DNA from: Coriobacteriia bacterium
Lineage (GTDB): Bacteria; Actinomycetota; Coriobacteriia; Coriobacteriales; Atopobiaceae
Direction of reading: 5' to 3'
Assembly: GCA_003150175.1 (NCBI GenBank)
Contig: QAKZ01000044.1
Span: forward strand, 1 to 21,228
DNA: 21,228 nt
Position numbers and translations under genes: made by a program. Numbering within the stretch: position 1 is the stretch's first letter; the number at the start of each line of letters is the position of its first letter. The notes under the pieces were generated by a model. That model saw nothing but the letters and a program-made list of their open reading frames with translations, ran no database searches and had not been told where the DNA came from. Positions 14,769 to 21,228 of this stretch are shown one piece after another.

Positions 14769-14774
14769 GATAAT
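14769..14774 (+). promoter_or_regulatory. Possible -10 box of the flavoprotein gene
   Basis: GATAAT matches five of six bases of TATAAT and lies 38 bp upstream of the start at 14813. No matching -35 box is seen in the very GC-rich sequence before it. Confidence 0.35.
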
Positions 14775-14812
14775 TCCTCCGGGGAAACATATCCATAGAG
14801 AGAGGACCATCC

Positions 14813-15433
14813 ATGAAAGTGCTCCTGGTAAACGGCAGCCCAAAGAAGGACGGCAACACCGCGACCGCACTGGCCGAGGTCGCCCGCGAGCTCGATGCCT
14901 GCGGCATCGAGTCCGAGGTGTTCCAGCTGGGCGCCGGCCCCATCCGCGACTGCATCGGCTGCGGCGGGTGCGCCGGCAAGGGCCGCTGCGTGTTCGCCGA
15001 CGACGTGGTCAACGACCTCATCGATGCCGCCGAGGGCGCCGACGGCTTCGTCTTCGGCTCGCCGGTCTACTACGCACACCCCTCCGGGCGCATCCTTTCT
15101 GCCCTGGACCGCGCGTTCTACGCCGGCAGCGCCGCCTTCGCCCACAAGCCGGGCGCGTCGGTCGCGGTCGCGCGCCGCGGCGGCACGGGCACCACGTTCG
15201 ACGTGCTCAATAAGTACTTCACCATCAACCAGATGCCCGTCGTGTCCTCGACGTACTGGAACAACGCCTTCGGCGCCGCCCCTGGCGAGTCGGCGCAGGA
15301 CACCGAGGGCATGGCCACCATGCGCAACATCGCGCGCAACATGGCCTGGCTGCTCCGCTGCATCGAGGCGGGCCGCGCCGCGGGCATCGAGGCCCCCGAG
15401 GCCGACCGCGCGAAGACGAACTTCATCCGCTAA
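14813..15433 (+). CDS. NADPH-dependent FMN reductase / iron-sulfur flavoprotein-like
   Basis: A 206-residue flavodoxin-fold protein. GSPKKDGNT (8-16) is the FMN-phosphate loop and FGSPVYYAHPSG is the second FMN-contact loop. A compact cysteine cluster at Cys47, Cys50, Cys53 and Cys59 has the spacing CX2CX2CX5C. This fits the CX2CX2CX4-7C motif of archaeal and bacterial iron-sulfur flavoproteins, which bind a [4Fe-4S] cluster next to FMN. It could pass electrons between ferredoxin and small acceptors. The start at 14813 has AGAGAGGA upstream. It is monocistronic, with its own terminator at 15440-15476. Confidence 0.88.
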   Translation: MKVLLVNGSPKKDGNTATALAEVARELDACGIESEVFQLGAGPIRDCIGCGGCAGKGRCVFADDVVNDLIDAAEGADGFVFGSPVYYAHPSGRILSALDRAFYAGSAAFAHKPGASVAVARRGGTGTTFDVLNKYFTINQMPVVSSTYWNNAFGAAPGESAQDTEGMATMRNIARNMAWLLRCIEAGRAAGIEAPEADRAKTNFIR

Positions 15434-15439
15434 TCGCAC

Positions 15440-15476
15440 AAGGGCCCGGGACGCCGCAGCGCCCCGGGCCCTTTAA
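15440..15476 (+). terminator. Intrinsic terminator after the flavoprotein gene
   Basis: AAGGGCCCGGG (15440-15450) and CCCGGGCCCTT (15463-15473) form a perfect 11-bp stem with a 12-nt loop, followed by a short T-rich tail. Because the stem ends in A/T pairs it may also act on the convergent minus-strand gene at 15527. Confidence 0.75.
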
Positions 15477-15526
15477 TCGCCTTCTCGGCTTATTTGATAA
15501 AGGAAATCTCTCCGAGCCTGACCACC

Positions 15527-15787
15527 TTAGGCATATTCCCTCGAGACCTCCCCGGCCAAGCGCCAAATCAAAGGCAGGTTGTTGCGAAGGAAGCGCTGCA
15601 GTTTATCGACCTCGTCCTGGCTGAAGCCGTCAACCTCACTCCAAGAAAAAGCCGGAGGCAGGCAACGTGCAGAATCGAACCCGTCTTCAGTCGAGCGCTC
15701 GATTCCAATCTGGACCGTACCGTCCTCAAGAAAGTTCGAATACGCGATCTGTGTTCCGTCGTTCAGCTCAACATAGTTGTAAAACAT
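15527..15787 (-). CDS. Small hypothetical protein (86 aa)
   Basis: An 86-residue soluble, acidic protein with no signal peptide or membrane segment. It opens with a beta-rich half (MFYNYVELNDGTQIAYSNF, GTVQIGIERSTEDGFDSARC) and closes with a helix (DEVDKLQRFLRNNLPLIWRLA). I do not recognise a named family. The start is well supported: AAAGGAGG lies 5 nt upstream of the ATG at 15787. It follows asp23 by 42 bp on the same strand and may be the last gene of that operon. Its base composition looks less GC-rich than its neighbours, which could indicate a separate origin. Confidence 0.7.
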   Translation of the reverse strand: MFYNYVELNDGTQIAYSNFLEDGTVQIGIERSTEDGFDSARCLPPAFSWSEVDGFSQDEVDKLQRFLRNNLPLIWRLAGEVSREYA

Positions 15788-15829
15788 TTACGCCTCCTTT
15801 CGATAGCGCTCGATACCGGCGCCGACGCC

Positions 15830-16381
15830 CTACTCCGCGTCGGCGGCAACCTCGGCGGGCTCGGGCTCGGCGGCCTTGGGCTCCTTCTTGGACTGGTCGA
15901 ACTCCTCGGCGGTGAGGACGTCCTCGATGCGCAGGTTCACGCCGGCGACCTCGAGGCCCGTCATGCCGGTGACCTGCTTGACCACGGCCTTCTTCACATC
16001 CTCGAAGACCTGCGGGGCGTACGCGCCGTACTCGATGAGCACGCTGATGTTCACGCGGACGGCGCTGTCGGGCGTGACCTCGACGCTCACGCCCTTGGTG
16101 GAGTCGGACGCGCCGAAGGCGTCCTGCACGCGGTTGAACCAGCTGCCCTTCATGCCGACGACGCCGGGGACCTCGCGCATGGCCAGCGCGACGATCTTCT
16201 CGATAACGCCGTTGGAGAAGGTGAGGGAGTCCTCGGAGTCCTCGTCGTCGTCCTCGCCGGACGCGAGGTCGATGTCGGTGCCCGCAGTCCCGGCGAGCTC
16301 CTCCAGGTCCGCAGCCTCGGGCACGGCGCCCTCAGCGGACTCGACGACCTTCTGGACCTCGGCGTTGTTGGAATCGGTCAT
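15830..16381 (-). CDS. asp23: Asp23/Gls24 family envelope stress response protein
   Basis: A 183-residue protein. The conserved core is LTFSNGVIEKIVALAMREVPGVVGMKGSW, then VSVEVTPDSAVRVNISVLIEYG and VFEDVKKAVVKQVTGMTGLEVAGVNLRIEDV, the hallmark of Asp23/Gls24 (DUF322). It has an acidic N-terminal extension with a DDDEDSEDS run and an acidic C-terminal tail (EPKAAEPEPAEVAADAE), so the ends are charged and probably disordered. In Staphylococcus, Asp23 is tethered to the membrane by AmaP, and both amaP and the DUF2273 gene are directly upstream here. The start at 16381 (MTDSNN) is preferred over one at 16417. Confidence 0.9.
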   Translation of the reverse strand: MTDSNNAEVQKVVESAEGAVPEAADLEELAGTAGTDIDLASGEDDDEDSEDSLTFSNGVIEKIVALAMREVPGVVGMKGSWFNRVQDAFGASDSTKGVSVEVTPDSAVRVNISVLIEYGAYAPQVFEDVKKAVVKQVTGMTGLEVAGVNLRIEDVLTAEEFDQSKKEPKAAEPEPAEVAADAE

Positions 16382-16422
16382 GGGAACCTCGCTCTCTTTG
16401 GGGCATTCCGCCCGCACGGTTG

Positions 16423-16809
16423 TTAGCTATTCGACGCGAAGAAGCGCCTGATCAGGTTGATGATCTTCGGGTCTCCGTCGGCCACCTGCCCCAGGGCCAC
16501 GCCAATGAGCACGATCACGGCGACGACGAGCGCCTGCAGGATGCCAATCCAGAAAACGAGGACGGCGACGAGAAGCCCCAGGACGCCGCCCCAGAAGGCG
16601 TGCTCGTGCCCCGGGAACGTGCGGGAAACCCAGCCGCCCATACGCTTCCCGGCGTCGCGGAACGTCTCGGTGGCGGAGCCGTCGAAACCGCCGGAGGCCT
16701 TCTGTCCGCCCGCGGTCTCGTCATCGATCACATGCGCGTCGGCCTCGACCACGTCGTCGCGGTCAGCGGACTCGACCCGCGCGCGGGGAGCGCGCTTATC
16801 TTCGGACAT
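16423..16809 (-). CDS. DUF2273 family small membrane protein
   Basis: A 128-residue protein with a polar, charged N-terminal half and one long hydrophobic region at about 70-105 (FWGGVLGLLVAVLVFWIGILQALVVAVIVLIGVALG), consistent with two closely spaced membrane helices. It ends in KIINLIRRFFASNS. This layout and the position between amaP and asp23 match DUF2273 proteins of Gls24 operons. The N-terminal extension is longer than in the short Firmicutes forms. It starts 3 bp after the amaP stop and is followed 41 bp later by asp23, all on the minus strand. Its function is unknown, probably envelope-stress scaffolding. Confidence 0.8.
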   Translation of the reverse strand: MSEDKRAPRARVESADRDDVVEADAHVIDDETAGGQKASGGFDGSATETFRDAGKRMGGWVSRTFPGHEHAFWGGVLGLLVAVLVFWIGILQALVVAVIVLIGVALGQVADGDPKIINLIRRFFASNS

Positions 16810-16812
16810 CGG

Positions 16813-17493
16813 TTAACCCTCCCTGGAGGCGCCCATGGGCACCGTGATCTCGCTAGTGGAATCCGCAGCCTCGGTGGCAGCGGCGGCCGCGCCGTCATCC
16901 GCGGCCGACGCCGTGGCCGGCGCCGCTGCCGTCGTCTCGGCAGCCTCGGCCTCGTCGGCCTCCGCGGCGCGCGCGTCGGCGTAGGAGCGCGGCTCGACGA
17001 ACTCGAGGCTCACGTCCTCGACGGTGTTGCCGCACACGGCGGAAAGCCCGCTCATCAGCTCCTCATGGAGCTGCGCGCCCTTGACCACGACGTCGAGGGT
17101 CTCGTGCGGGAGCACCCGGACCGCCACGCGCACGTGCCCGCGCGGCTTGGCGTCCACATGGACGCGCGAGGCGGTGCAGGTGCCGTCCGCCTCGACGATG
17201 TGCTCGGCCTGGCTGGCGATGGCCTCGCGCGTGACGGTGATGGCGCCGCCGTCGACGGTCGCGACCTGCACGGTGCGCGTCTTGCGCGCAAAGAGGCCCT
17301 GGAACAGCAGGACCACGAGGCCCACGGCCGTCACGGCCATGCAGGCTTGCAGCGCGTACCAGTAGCCGTCGACGACCATGAGGGCGCTCGCGACGTCGCG
17401 CCACGGCCCCAGCCAGGTGAGGCCGAGCGCGCACAGCGAGAAGATCCCCGCCAGCGCGAACACGACCCTGCACAACCTCTTGAATACGCTCAT
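16813..17493 (-). CDS. amaP: AmaP, alkaline shock response membrane anchor protein
   Basis: A 226-residue protein with two N-terminal membrane helices (about residues 8-30 and 43-67). A cytoplasmic domain of Asp23-like fold follows, with GAITVTREAIASQAEHIVE, RVAVRVLPHETLDVVVKGAQLHEELM and VEDVSLEFVEP. The C-terminal 45 residues are Ala/Glu-rich and low complexity. In staphylococci AmaP anchors Asp23 to the membrane, and here the two genes are separated only by the DUF2273 gene. The start at 17493 has TAAGGAG 7 nt upstream. An 8-bp GC hairpin lies just before that site. Confidence 0.85.
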   Translation of the reverse strand: MSVFKRLCRVVFALAGIFSLCALGLTWLGPWRDVASALMVVDGYWYALQACMAVTAVGLVVLLFQGLFARKTRTVQVATVDGGAITVTREAIASQAEHIVEADGTCTASRVHVDAKPRGHVRVAVRVLPHETLDVVVKGAQLHEELMSGLSAVCGNTVEDVSLEFVEPRSYADARAAEADEAEAAETTAAAPATASAADDGAAAAATEAADSTSEITVPMGASREG

Positions 17494-17514
17494 GCGCGTA
17501 CGCTCCTTACGACC

Positions 17515-17533
17515 CGGGCGGCGCGGCCGCCCG
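17515..17533 (-). promoter_or_regulatory. GC hairpin next to the amaP ribosome-binding site
   Basis: CGGGCGGC (17515-17522) and GCCGCCCG (17526-17533) form an 8-bp stem with a 3-nt loop in the 84-bp gap between nhaA and amaP. It ends 5 nt before the amaP Shine-Dalgarno sequence. No T run follows, so a terminator for nhaA is unlikely. It could affect amaP translation or mRNA stability. Confidence 0.35.
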
Positions 17534-17577
17534 TTCCTAACAGCTCCCTAGAGGATACCCCTTGGGCGGGACAACAA

Positions 17578-18999
17578 TTAGCCGCGCTCGGAGGCGCCCT
17601 CCGCCGCGCTTCTTTCCGCTGAGGCGTCGCGGCGAGCGGTCGCGACCTTGACGAAGAGGATGCCGAGCACAGCCGATGTCACCGAGCCGAGCAGGATGGC
17701 ACACTTGGCCGCGAGCACCTCGCCGGGCTCGGCGAAGGCCAGCCCGCTGATGAGGATGGACATCGTGAAACCGAGGCCTCCCATGATGCCGACGGCGGCG
17801 ACCTGGACCCAGTCCATGTGCTCGGGGAGCTTGGCGAACCCGATCTTCACCAGCAGGAACGTCACGAGGAAGATGCCCAGCGGCTTGCCGAGCACCGCGC
17901 CCAGGTAGACGCCCTGGGCCACCGGGTCGGCGACGATGGAGGTGAAGTCGGTGCCCACCAAGTGAAGCTGGGCGTTGACGAAGGCGAAGATCGGCAGGAT
18001 GAGGAAGTTCACCGGGACGCTGATGTAGTGCTCCATGCGCTCGAGCGGCGGCGTGACGTGGTGGATGACGCTCTCGACCTTGAGGGCTCCCTTGGTGAAG
18101 GAATGCTGGCCGAGCACGTGGCGCTCGTCGTCGTAGCGGTCGTCGAGGACCTGGGCCTTCTTGCCCAGCCAAGCGCCGAACTCGTTGAGGTTGACGTCGG
18201 ACTGGGCGGGCAGGGCGAAGGCGAGGATCACGCCGGCGAGCGTGGCGTGGATGCCGGAGTTGTACATGCACACCCACAGGACGAGGCCGACGGCGAGGTA
18301 GGGCTTGAGCGAGTAGACCTTCGCGTGGTTCAGCCCCCACAGGACGACGATCACGATGGCGGAGGCGGCGCACCAGGCGATGTCGGGCGCCTGGCCGTAG
18401 GCGACGGCGATGACCACGATGGCCAGGATGTCGTCCGCGATGGCGAGCGTCTGGAAGAAGACCTTGGTCTCGGGGCTTATCTTGTCGCCCAGAAGCGACG
18501 CGACGCCCAGGGCGAAGGCGATGTCGGTCGCGATGGGCACAGCCCAGCCGTGGGCGCGGCCGGCGGCATTGAACAGCAGGTAGATGAGGGCGGGCATGGC
18601 GACGCCGCCGACCGCCGCGAGCATGGGGAGCGCGGCTTGGCGCGGGCGGCGGAGCTGGCCCACCGTCATCTCGTACTTGAGCTCGATGCCCACCAAGAGA
18701 AAGAAGATCGCCATGAGGAAGTCGTTGACCAGCCCCTCGACGGAGATCGACGCGAGGATGTCCCCGAAGCCGATCGTAAGCGGCTGCATGAGGAAGTGCT
18801 CGACGGCCTCGTAGGCTGGGCTGTTGGCCACCACGAGGGCAAGGAGCGCCGCACCGACCATCACGGCCGCGGCAACGGTTCCGTTGGAGGTCACCTCCTC
18901 CAGCGCGCCCGAGCGTTGGGTGCGCTTGATGACCGCCGGCTCCTCGTAGATGCTGGTCAGGGTGCCGGAAGATGTGCTGTTGGTGGTGCTGTTGGGCAT
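17578..18999 (-). CDS. nhaA: NhaA-type Na+/H+ antiporter
   Basis: A 473-residue membrane protein of the NhaA family. The cation-site aspartates are present with the Escherichia coli spacing: Asp159 in ATDIAFALGV (E. coli Asp133) and Asp189-Asp190 in LAIADDILAIVVIA (Asp163/164). FLMAIFFLLVGIELKYE near the N-terminus and MSILISGLAF near the C-terminus are also typical. It exchanges Na+ or Li+ for protons. The start at 18999 (MPNSTTNS) has GAAAGG upstream. A longer in-frame start at 19239 would lie inside the DUF1836 gene and encode a non-membrane, Arg/Pro-rich leader. It follows the DUF1836 gene by 31 bp and is probably its operon partner. Confidence 0.93.
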   Translation of the reverse strand: MPNSTTNSTSSGTLTSIYEEPAVIKRTQRSGALEEVTSNGTVAAAVMVGAALLALVVANSPAYEAVEHFLMQPLTIGFGDILASISVEGLVNDFLMAIFFLLVGIELKYEMTVGQLRRPRQAALPMLAAVGGVAMPALIYLLFNAAGRAHGWAVPIATDIAFALGVASLLGDKISPETKVFFQTLAIADDILAIVVIAVAYGQAPDIAWCAASAIVIVVLWGLNHAKVYSLKPYLAVGLVLWVCMYNSGIHATLAGVILAFALPAQSDVNLNEFGAWLGKKAQVLDDRYDDERHVLGQHSFTKGALKVESVIHHVTPPLERMEHYISVPVNFLILPIFAFVNAQLHLVGTDFTSIVADPVAQGVYLGAVLGKPLGIFLVTFLLVKIGFAKLPEHMDWVQVAAVGIMGGLGFTMSILISGLAFAEPGEVLAAKCAILLGSVTSAVLGILFVKVATARRDASAERSAAEGASERG

Positions 19000-19030
19000 G
19001 ATCGCCTTTCTTCTCGGGCGACACGCCTCC

Positions 19031-19645
19031 TTACTCGGCGAGCGCCAGGGTCTGTTCCACGTACACCTTCGCCGCGAGGGACGCGACGGCGGCCTCGAGC
19101 ACGCGGGCAAGCCCGGGGGCAACCTCGCGGCCCGCCTCGTCGCGGGGCCGGATGGTCGGCTCCACGACGGGGGCGACGAAGTCGGGCCCCACGGCGAACT
19201 GCTCGGCGAGCGCGCACTCGAGGGCCGCGACGACCTCATCGTAGAGCGCGCCCGCGTCTACGTGCGCTTCTTCAATCATACCCATGATCTGCTGGAGCTG
19301 GGCGATGGAGTAGACCCGCTTGAGCGCGCACACGAACAGCAGGCTCGCCACGTGCCGGCGCGTGTAGCGCTTACGGTTGGGGGCCGGGATGAGGCGCTGC
19401 TTGACGTAGTTGTTGACCATCGAGCCGGTCAGCGTCTGCTCGTCGGGCAGGCACATGAAGGCGAGCTCGTCGGACACGAGGGTGATGACCTGGTCGAGGT
19501 AGAGCTCGATGCGCGGCAGCTCCGCGATGCGGTAGATGCGCACGGAGGACATGTACGCGGCGAGCGCGCCCGCCTTGGCCTGCGGCTCGTAAGGGGCGAT
19601 CTGGCCCGCTCCCTCTGCGTACTTCTCGGCCTGCTTGGTGCCCAT
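19031..19645 (-). CDS. DUF1836 domain-containing protein, candidate regulator
   Basis: A 204-residue soluble protein. The core, from IYRIAELPRIELYLDQVITLVSDEL through LTGSMVNNYVKQRLIPAPNRKRYTRRHVASLLFVCALKRVYSIAQLQQIM, matches DUF1836 (Bacillus YkrK-like). The 'MVNNYVKQRLIPAPNRKRYTRRHV' part resembles a MerR-type helix-turn-helix with wing, so DNA binding is likely, though not shown for this family. The start at 19645 has GGAGGAGG 7 nt upstream. It is followed after 31 bp by nhaA and is divergent from degV, with small palindromes in the shared upstream region. A regulatory role for nhaA is inference from context. Confidence 0.8.
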   Translation of the reverse strand: MGTKQAEKYAEGAGQIAPYEPQAKAGALAAYMSSVRIYRIAELPRIELYLDQVITLVSDELAFMCLPDEQTLTGSMVNNYVKQRLIPAPNRKRYTRRHVASLLFVCALKRVYSIAQLQQIMGMIEEAHVDAGALYDEVVAALECALAEQFAVGPDFVAPVVEPTIRPRDEAGREVAPGLARVLEAAVASLAAKVYVEQTLALAE

Positions 19646-19673
19646 AGGGCGTCCTCCTCCGGCTCGGGTTTGG

Positions 19674-19749
19674 CGTTTTTCCCGAAAACGTGACATCTAG
19701 TATTCAAAACCACGTGTGGCGTTATCATAGACCAAAAGAGGGTATACCC
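19674..19749. promoter_or_regulatory. Divergent control region with three small palindromes
   Basis: The gap between DUF1836 and degV holds CGTTTT/AAAACG (19674-19679 and 19685-19690), CCAC-GT-GTGG (19710-19719) and GGGTATACCC (19740-19749). It is locally AT-richer than its flanks. These are candidate operator sites for the divergent genes. I could not place promoter boxes with confidence. Confidence 0.4.
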
Positions 19750-19786
19750 CGATTTGTTAACGAACCCGGCACCAAGGGAGAAGCTC

Positions 19787-20647
19787 ATGAACGACCAGCG
19801 CATCGCCGTACTCACCGACACCGGCTCGGACTGCCCGGCGGAGTTCGCGGCGGCGCACGACGTGCGCGTGGTGCCGCTGCGCATCAACTACTCCGACGGC
19901 TCGTCGTACGAGAGCGGCGTCGACATCACGACCGACGAGGTCGTGGAGCGCTTCGAGCAGGAGGTGCCCAAGACCTCGCTGCCCTCCCCCGAGCGCATCG
20001 CCGACGAGTTCGCGCGCGCGAAGGCGGACGGGTACAAGGCCGCCGTGTTCGTGAGCATCTCGTCGGGGCTCTCGGCCACCTGCGACACGGTCCGCATGGT
20101 CGCGCGCACGATGGAGGACTTCCCCGTCGTGGTCGTCGACACGCTGAGCATCGGCGTGGCCGCCGGCCTCGTCGTCATGGAGGCGGTGCGCCAGGTCGAG
20201 GAGGGCGTGCCGCTGTCCGACCTCGAGCAGACGCTCGGCATGGTCGCGCGCAACACGAACGTCTTCTTCACCGTGCGCGACCTCGAGTACCTGCGCCGCG
20301 GCGGCCGCATCACCGAGACGATCTACCGCCTGGGCAGCGTGCTCAACATCAAGCCCGTCCTCACCTGCGACGAGGAGGGGCACTACGTCATCGCAAAGAA
20401 GGCCCGCGGCTGGGACCGCGCGCTCGACACCGAGCTCAAGCTCATCGCCGCCATCGCCGAGAAGCACCCCAAGGTGCGCCTTGCCGTAAGCTGCACCTCG
20501 GCCTGCGCCGACCTCTACGACCGCATGGAGTCCGTGCTTCGCGAGCGCGTGGGCAACGCCATCGAGGTCGTCCGCTCCGACATCAGCCCGGCGCTGCTCG
20601 TCCACACCGGCCCCAACCTCGTGGGCGTGGCGGTGCAGGGGCTCTAG
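19787..20647 (+). CDS. DegV family protein (fatty-acid binding)
   Basis: A 286-residue DegV-type protein. It begins RIAVLTDTGSDCPAEF, with DTGSD at 11-15. It continues with VVPLRINYSDGSSYESGVDITTDEV, the TSLPSPERIADEF lipid-site segment, SISSGLSATCDTVRM and DLEYLRRGGRI, and ends with SPALLVHTGPNLVGVAV. These follow the order of motifs in DegV (EDD fold) proteins, which bind long-chain fatty acids; some act as FakB partners of the FakA kinase. No fakA gene is in the window. The start at 19787 (AAGGGAG 6 nt upstream) is preferred over an in-frame start at 19754. Confidence 0.92.
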   Translation: MNDQRIAVLTDTGSDCPAEFAAAHDVRVVPLRINYSDGSSYESGVDITTDEVVERFEQEVPKTSLPSPERIADEFARAKADGYKAAVFVSISSGLSATCDTVRMVARTMEDFPVVVVDTLSIGVAAGLVVMEAVRQVEEGVPLSDLEQTLGMVARNTNVFFTVRDLEYLRRGGRITETIYRLGSVLNIKPVLTCDEEGHYVIAKKARGWDRALDTELKLIAAIAEKHPKVRLAVSCTSACADLYDRMESVLRERVGNAIEVVRSDISPALLVHTGPNLVGVAVQGL

Positions 20648-20683
20648 CGGGAGTGGGGCGCCCAATCCCGTAAAAAACGAGAG

Positions 20684-20735
20684 CAAAAGGCGAGCGCTTC
20701 TTGCCATCCAGTTGGCAAGAAGCGCTCGCCTTTTG
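20684..20735. terminator. Strong bidirectional terminator between degV and the ROK gene
   Basis: The arms at 20684-20706 and 20713-20735 are perfectly complementary over 23 bp with a 6-nt loop. The stem ends in AAAA/TTTT tracts, so on either strand a GC-rich stem is followed by four T residues. It lies between two convergent genes, the expected place for a shared terminator. Confidence 0.85.
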
Positions 20736-20764
20736 GATGCCTCGCATGGCGAAGGGCGCGCAGA

Positions 20765-21228
20765 CTACGCAAGCGACCTTCTTGCCAGCTCTGCCGCACC
20801 CAGGATTCCCTGGTCGCCGCCGCAGCCCGGGGCGCAGATATAGGAATCCATGTCCTCGAGCTCGGGGGCCTGGATGTAACCGCCCAAATACTCGAGAGTC
20901 TTTTTTCGGACGATGTCGAAGAGCTGCTTCTGGTGCATGACGCCGCCGCCGAGGACGATGCGGCGAGGAGAGTACATGAGCACGAGGTTCGCGCACATCT
21001 GGCCGAGGTAATCACCCTCGAGCTCCCACACCTCGTCGTTGCCCGCGAGCTCAGCCGCAGGCTTTCCCCAGCGCGCGGCGATGGCGGGGCCGGAGGCGAG
21101 ACCCTCAAGACAGCTCTCATGGCTCGGGCAGATGCAGCGCCCCTCCTCGGACGGGCGGGTCCGGACCAGCATGTGGCCCGCCTCGGGATGCAGCATGCCG
21201 TGAAGCAGCCTGCCCGCGCACATGACGC
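20765..21228 (-). CDS. ROK family sugar kinase, fructokinase-like (partial, N-terminus outside window)
   Basis: The C-terminal 154 or so residues of a ROK kinase. GRLLHGMLHPEAGHMLV matches the ROK 'G.L.HG..HPE.GH' segment. CICPSHESCLEGLASGPAI is the zinc-binding CxCxxHxxCxEG motif of ROK fructokinases. Later parts are the hydrophobic MCANLVLMYSPRRIVLGGGVM (ROK 'P..IVLGGGV') and GDQGILGAAELA at the end. The probable reaction is ATP-dependent phosphorylation of fructose or a related sugar. The nucleotide-binding N-terminal part and the true start are beyond the window edge. Confidence 0.88.
   Translation of the reverse strand, partial: VMCAGRLLHGMLHPEAGHMLVRTRPSEEGRCICPSHESCLEGLASGPAIAARWGKPAAELAGNDEVWELEGDYLGQMCANLVLMYSPRRIVLGGGVMHQKQLFDIVRKKTLEYLGGYIQAPELEDMDSYICAPGCGGDQGILGAAELARRSLA

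Noticed and set aside
17818..19287. 489-codon plus-strand reading frame opposite nhaA
   Set aside because: It is antisense to nhaA, whose cation-site aspartates and membrane helices are well preserved. The alternative product is charged low-complexity sequence.

Overview
The window is GC-rich, densely packed bacterial DNA with short intergenic gaps and mostly strong Shine-Dalgarno sites. Gene content points to an anaerobic, fermentative gut-type actinobacterium, most likely class Coriobacteriia (Collinsella/Olsenella-like). It combines high GC with Firmicutes-style families: an AmaP/DUF2273/Asp23 module, DegV, DUF1836, TIGR04076 and an EtfAB-linked lactate dehydrogenase. The taxonomic call is inference from gene content only. 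No rRNA, tRNA, CRISPR array or transposase gene was seen.

Layout. 1-138 is the tail of a methyltransferase-like gene with an intrinsic terminator. 204-1238 (-) is a YeiH-type exporter. 1451-2886 (+) is a translationally coupled pair, a YhhQ-type queuosine-precursor transporter and a short-chain dehydrogenase. 3107-4915 (+) is adenine deaminase. 5216-8884 (-) is a tightly coupled three-gene operon (FAD-linked lactate/glycolate-type dehydrogenase, EtfB, EtfA with a two-cluster ferredoxin domain), which resembles the electron-confurcating lactate dehydrogenase of acetogens. 9293-13033 (+) holds an M20 amidohydrolase, a DHA2-type MFS transporter and a VanH-like D-lactate dehydrogenase. 13488-14688 (-) is a pyridoxamine-kinase-like gene overlapping a TIGR04076 gene. 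14813-15433 (+) is an iron-sulfur-flavoprotein-like reductase. 15527-17493 (-) is an amaP-DUF2273-asp23 envelope-stress operon followed by an 86-aa orphan. 17578-19645 (-) is DUF1836-nhaA. 19787-20647 (+) is a DegV lipid-binding protein, and 20765-end (-) is a truncated ROK sugar kinase.

How genes may work together. The VanH-like enzyme would make D-lactate from pyruvate. The FAD dehydrogenase/EtfAB complex could reoxidise lactate with NAD+, driven by reduced ferredoxin. The Isf-like flavoprotein adds another low-potential redox carrier. NhaA and the Asp23 module fit cation, pH and envelope stress.

The most unusual content is non-coding. (1) A family of palindromic intergenic elements shares a 45-bp end sequence beginning CACTGGGTGACAGTCATTGC. 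There is one nearly complete element at about 13055-13483 with inverted ends. A second body copy lies in opposite orientation at 4941-5211, and its matching opposite end sits at 2913, so adenine deaminase lies between two inverted ends. (2) Four direct repeats at an exact 33-bp period (9038-9169) lie between the lactate dehydrogenase operon and the divergent amidohydrolase operon. (3) There are candidate structured leaders ahead of the queuosine-precursor transporter and adenine deaminase.
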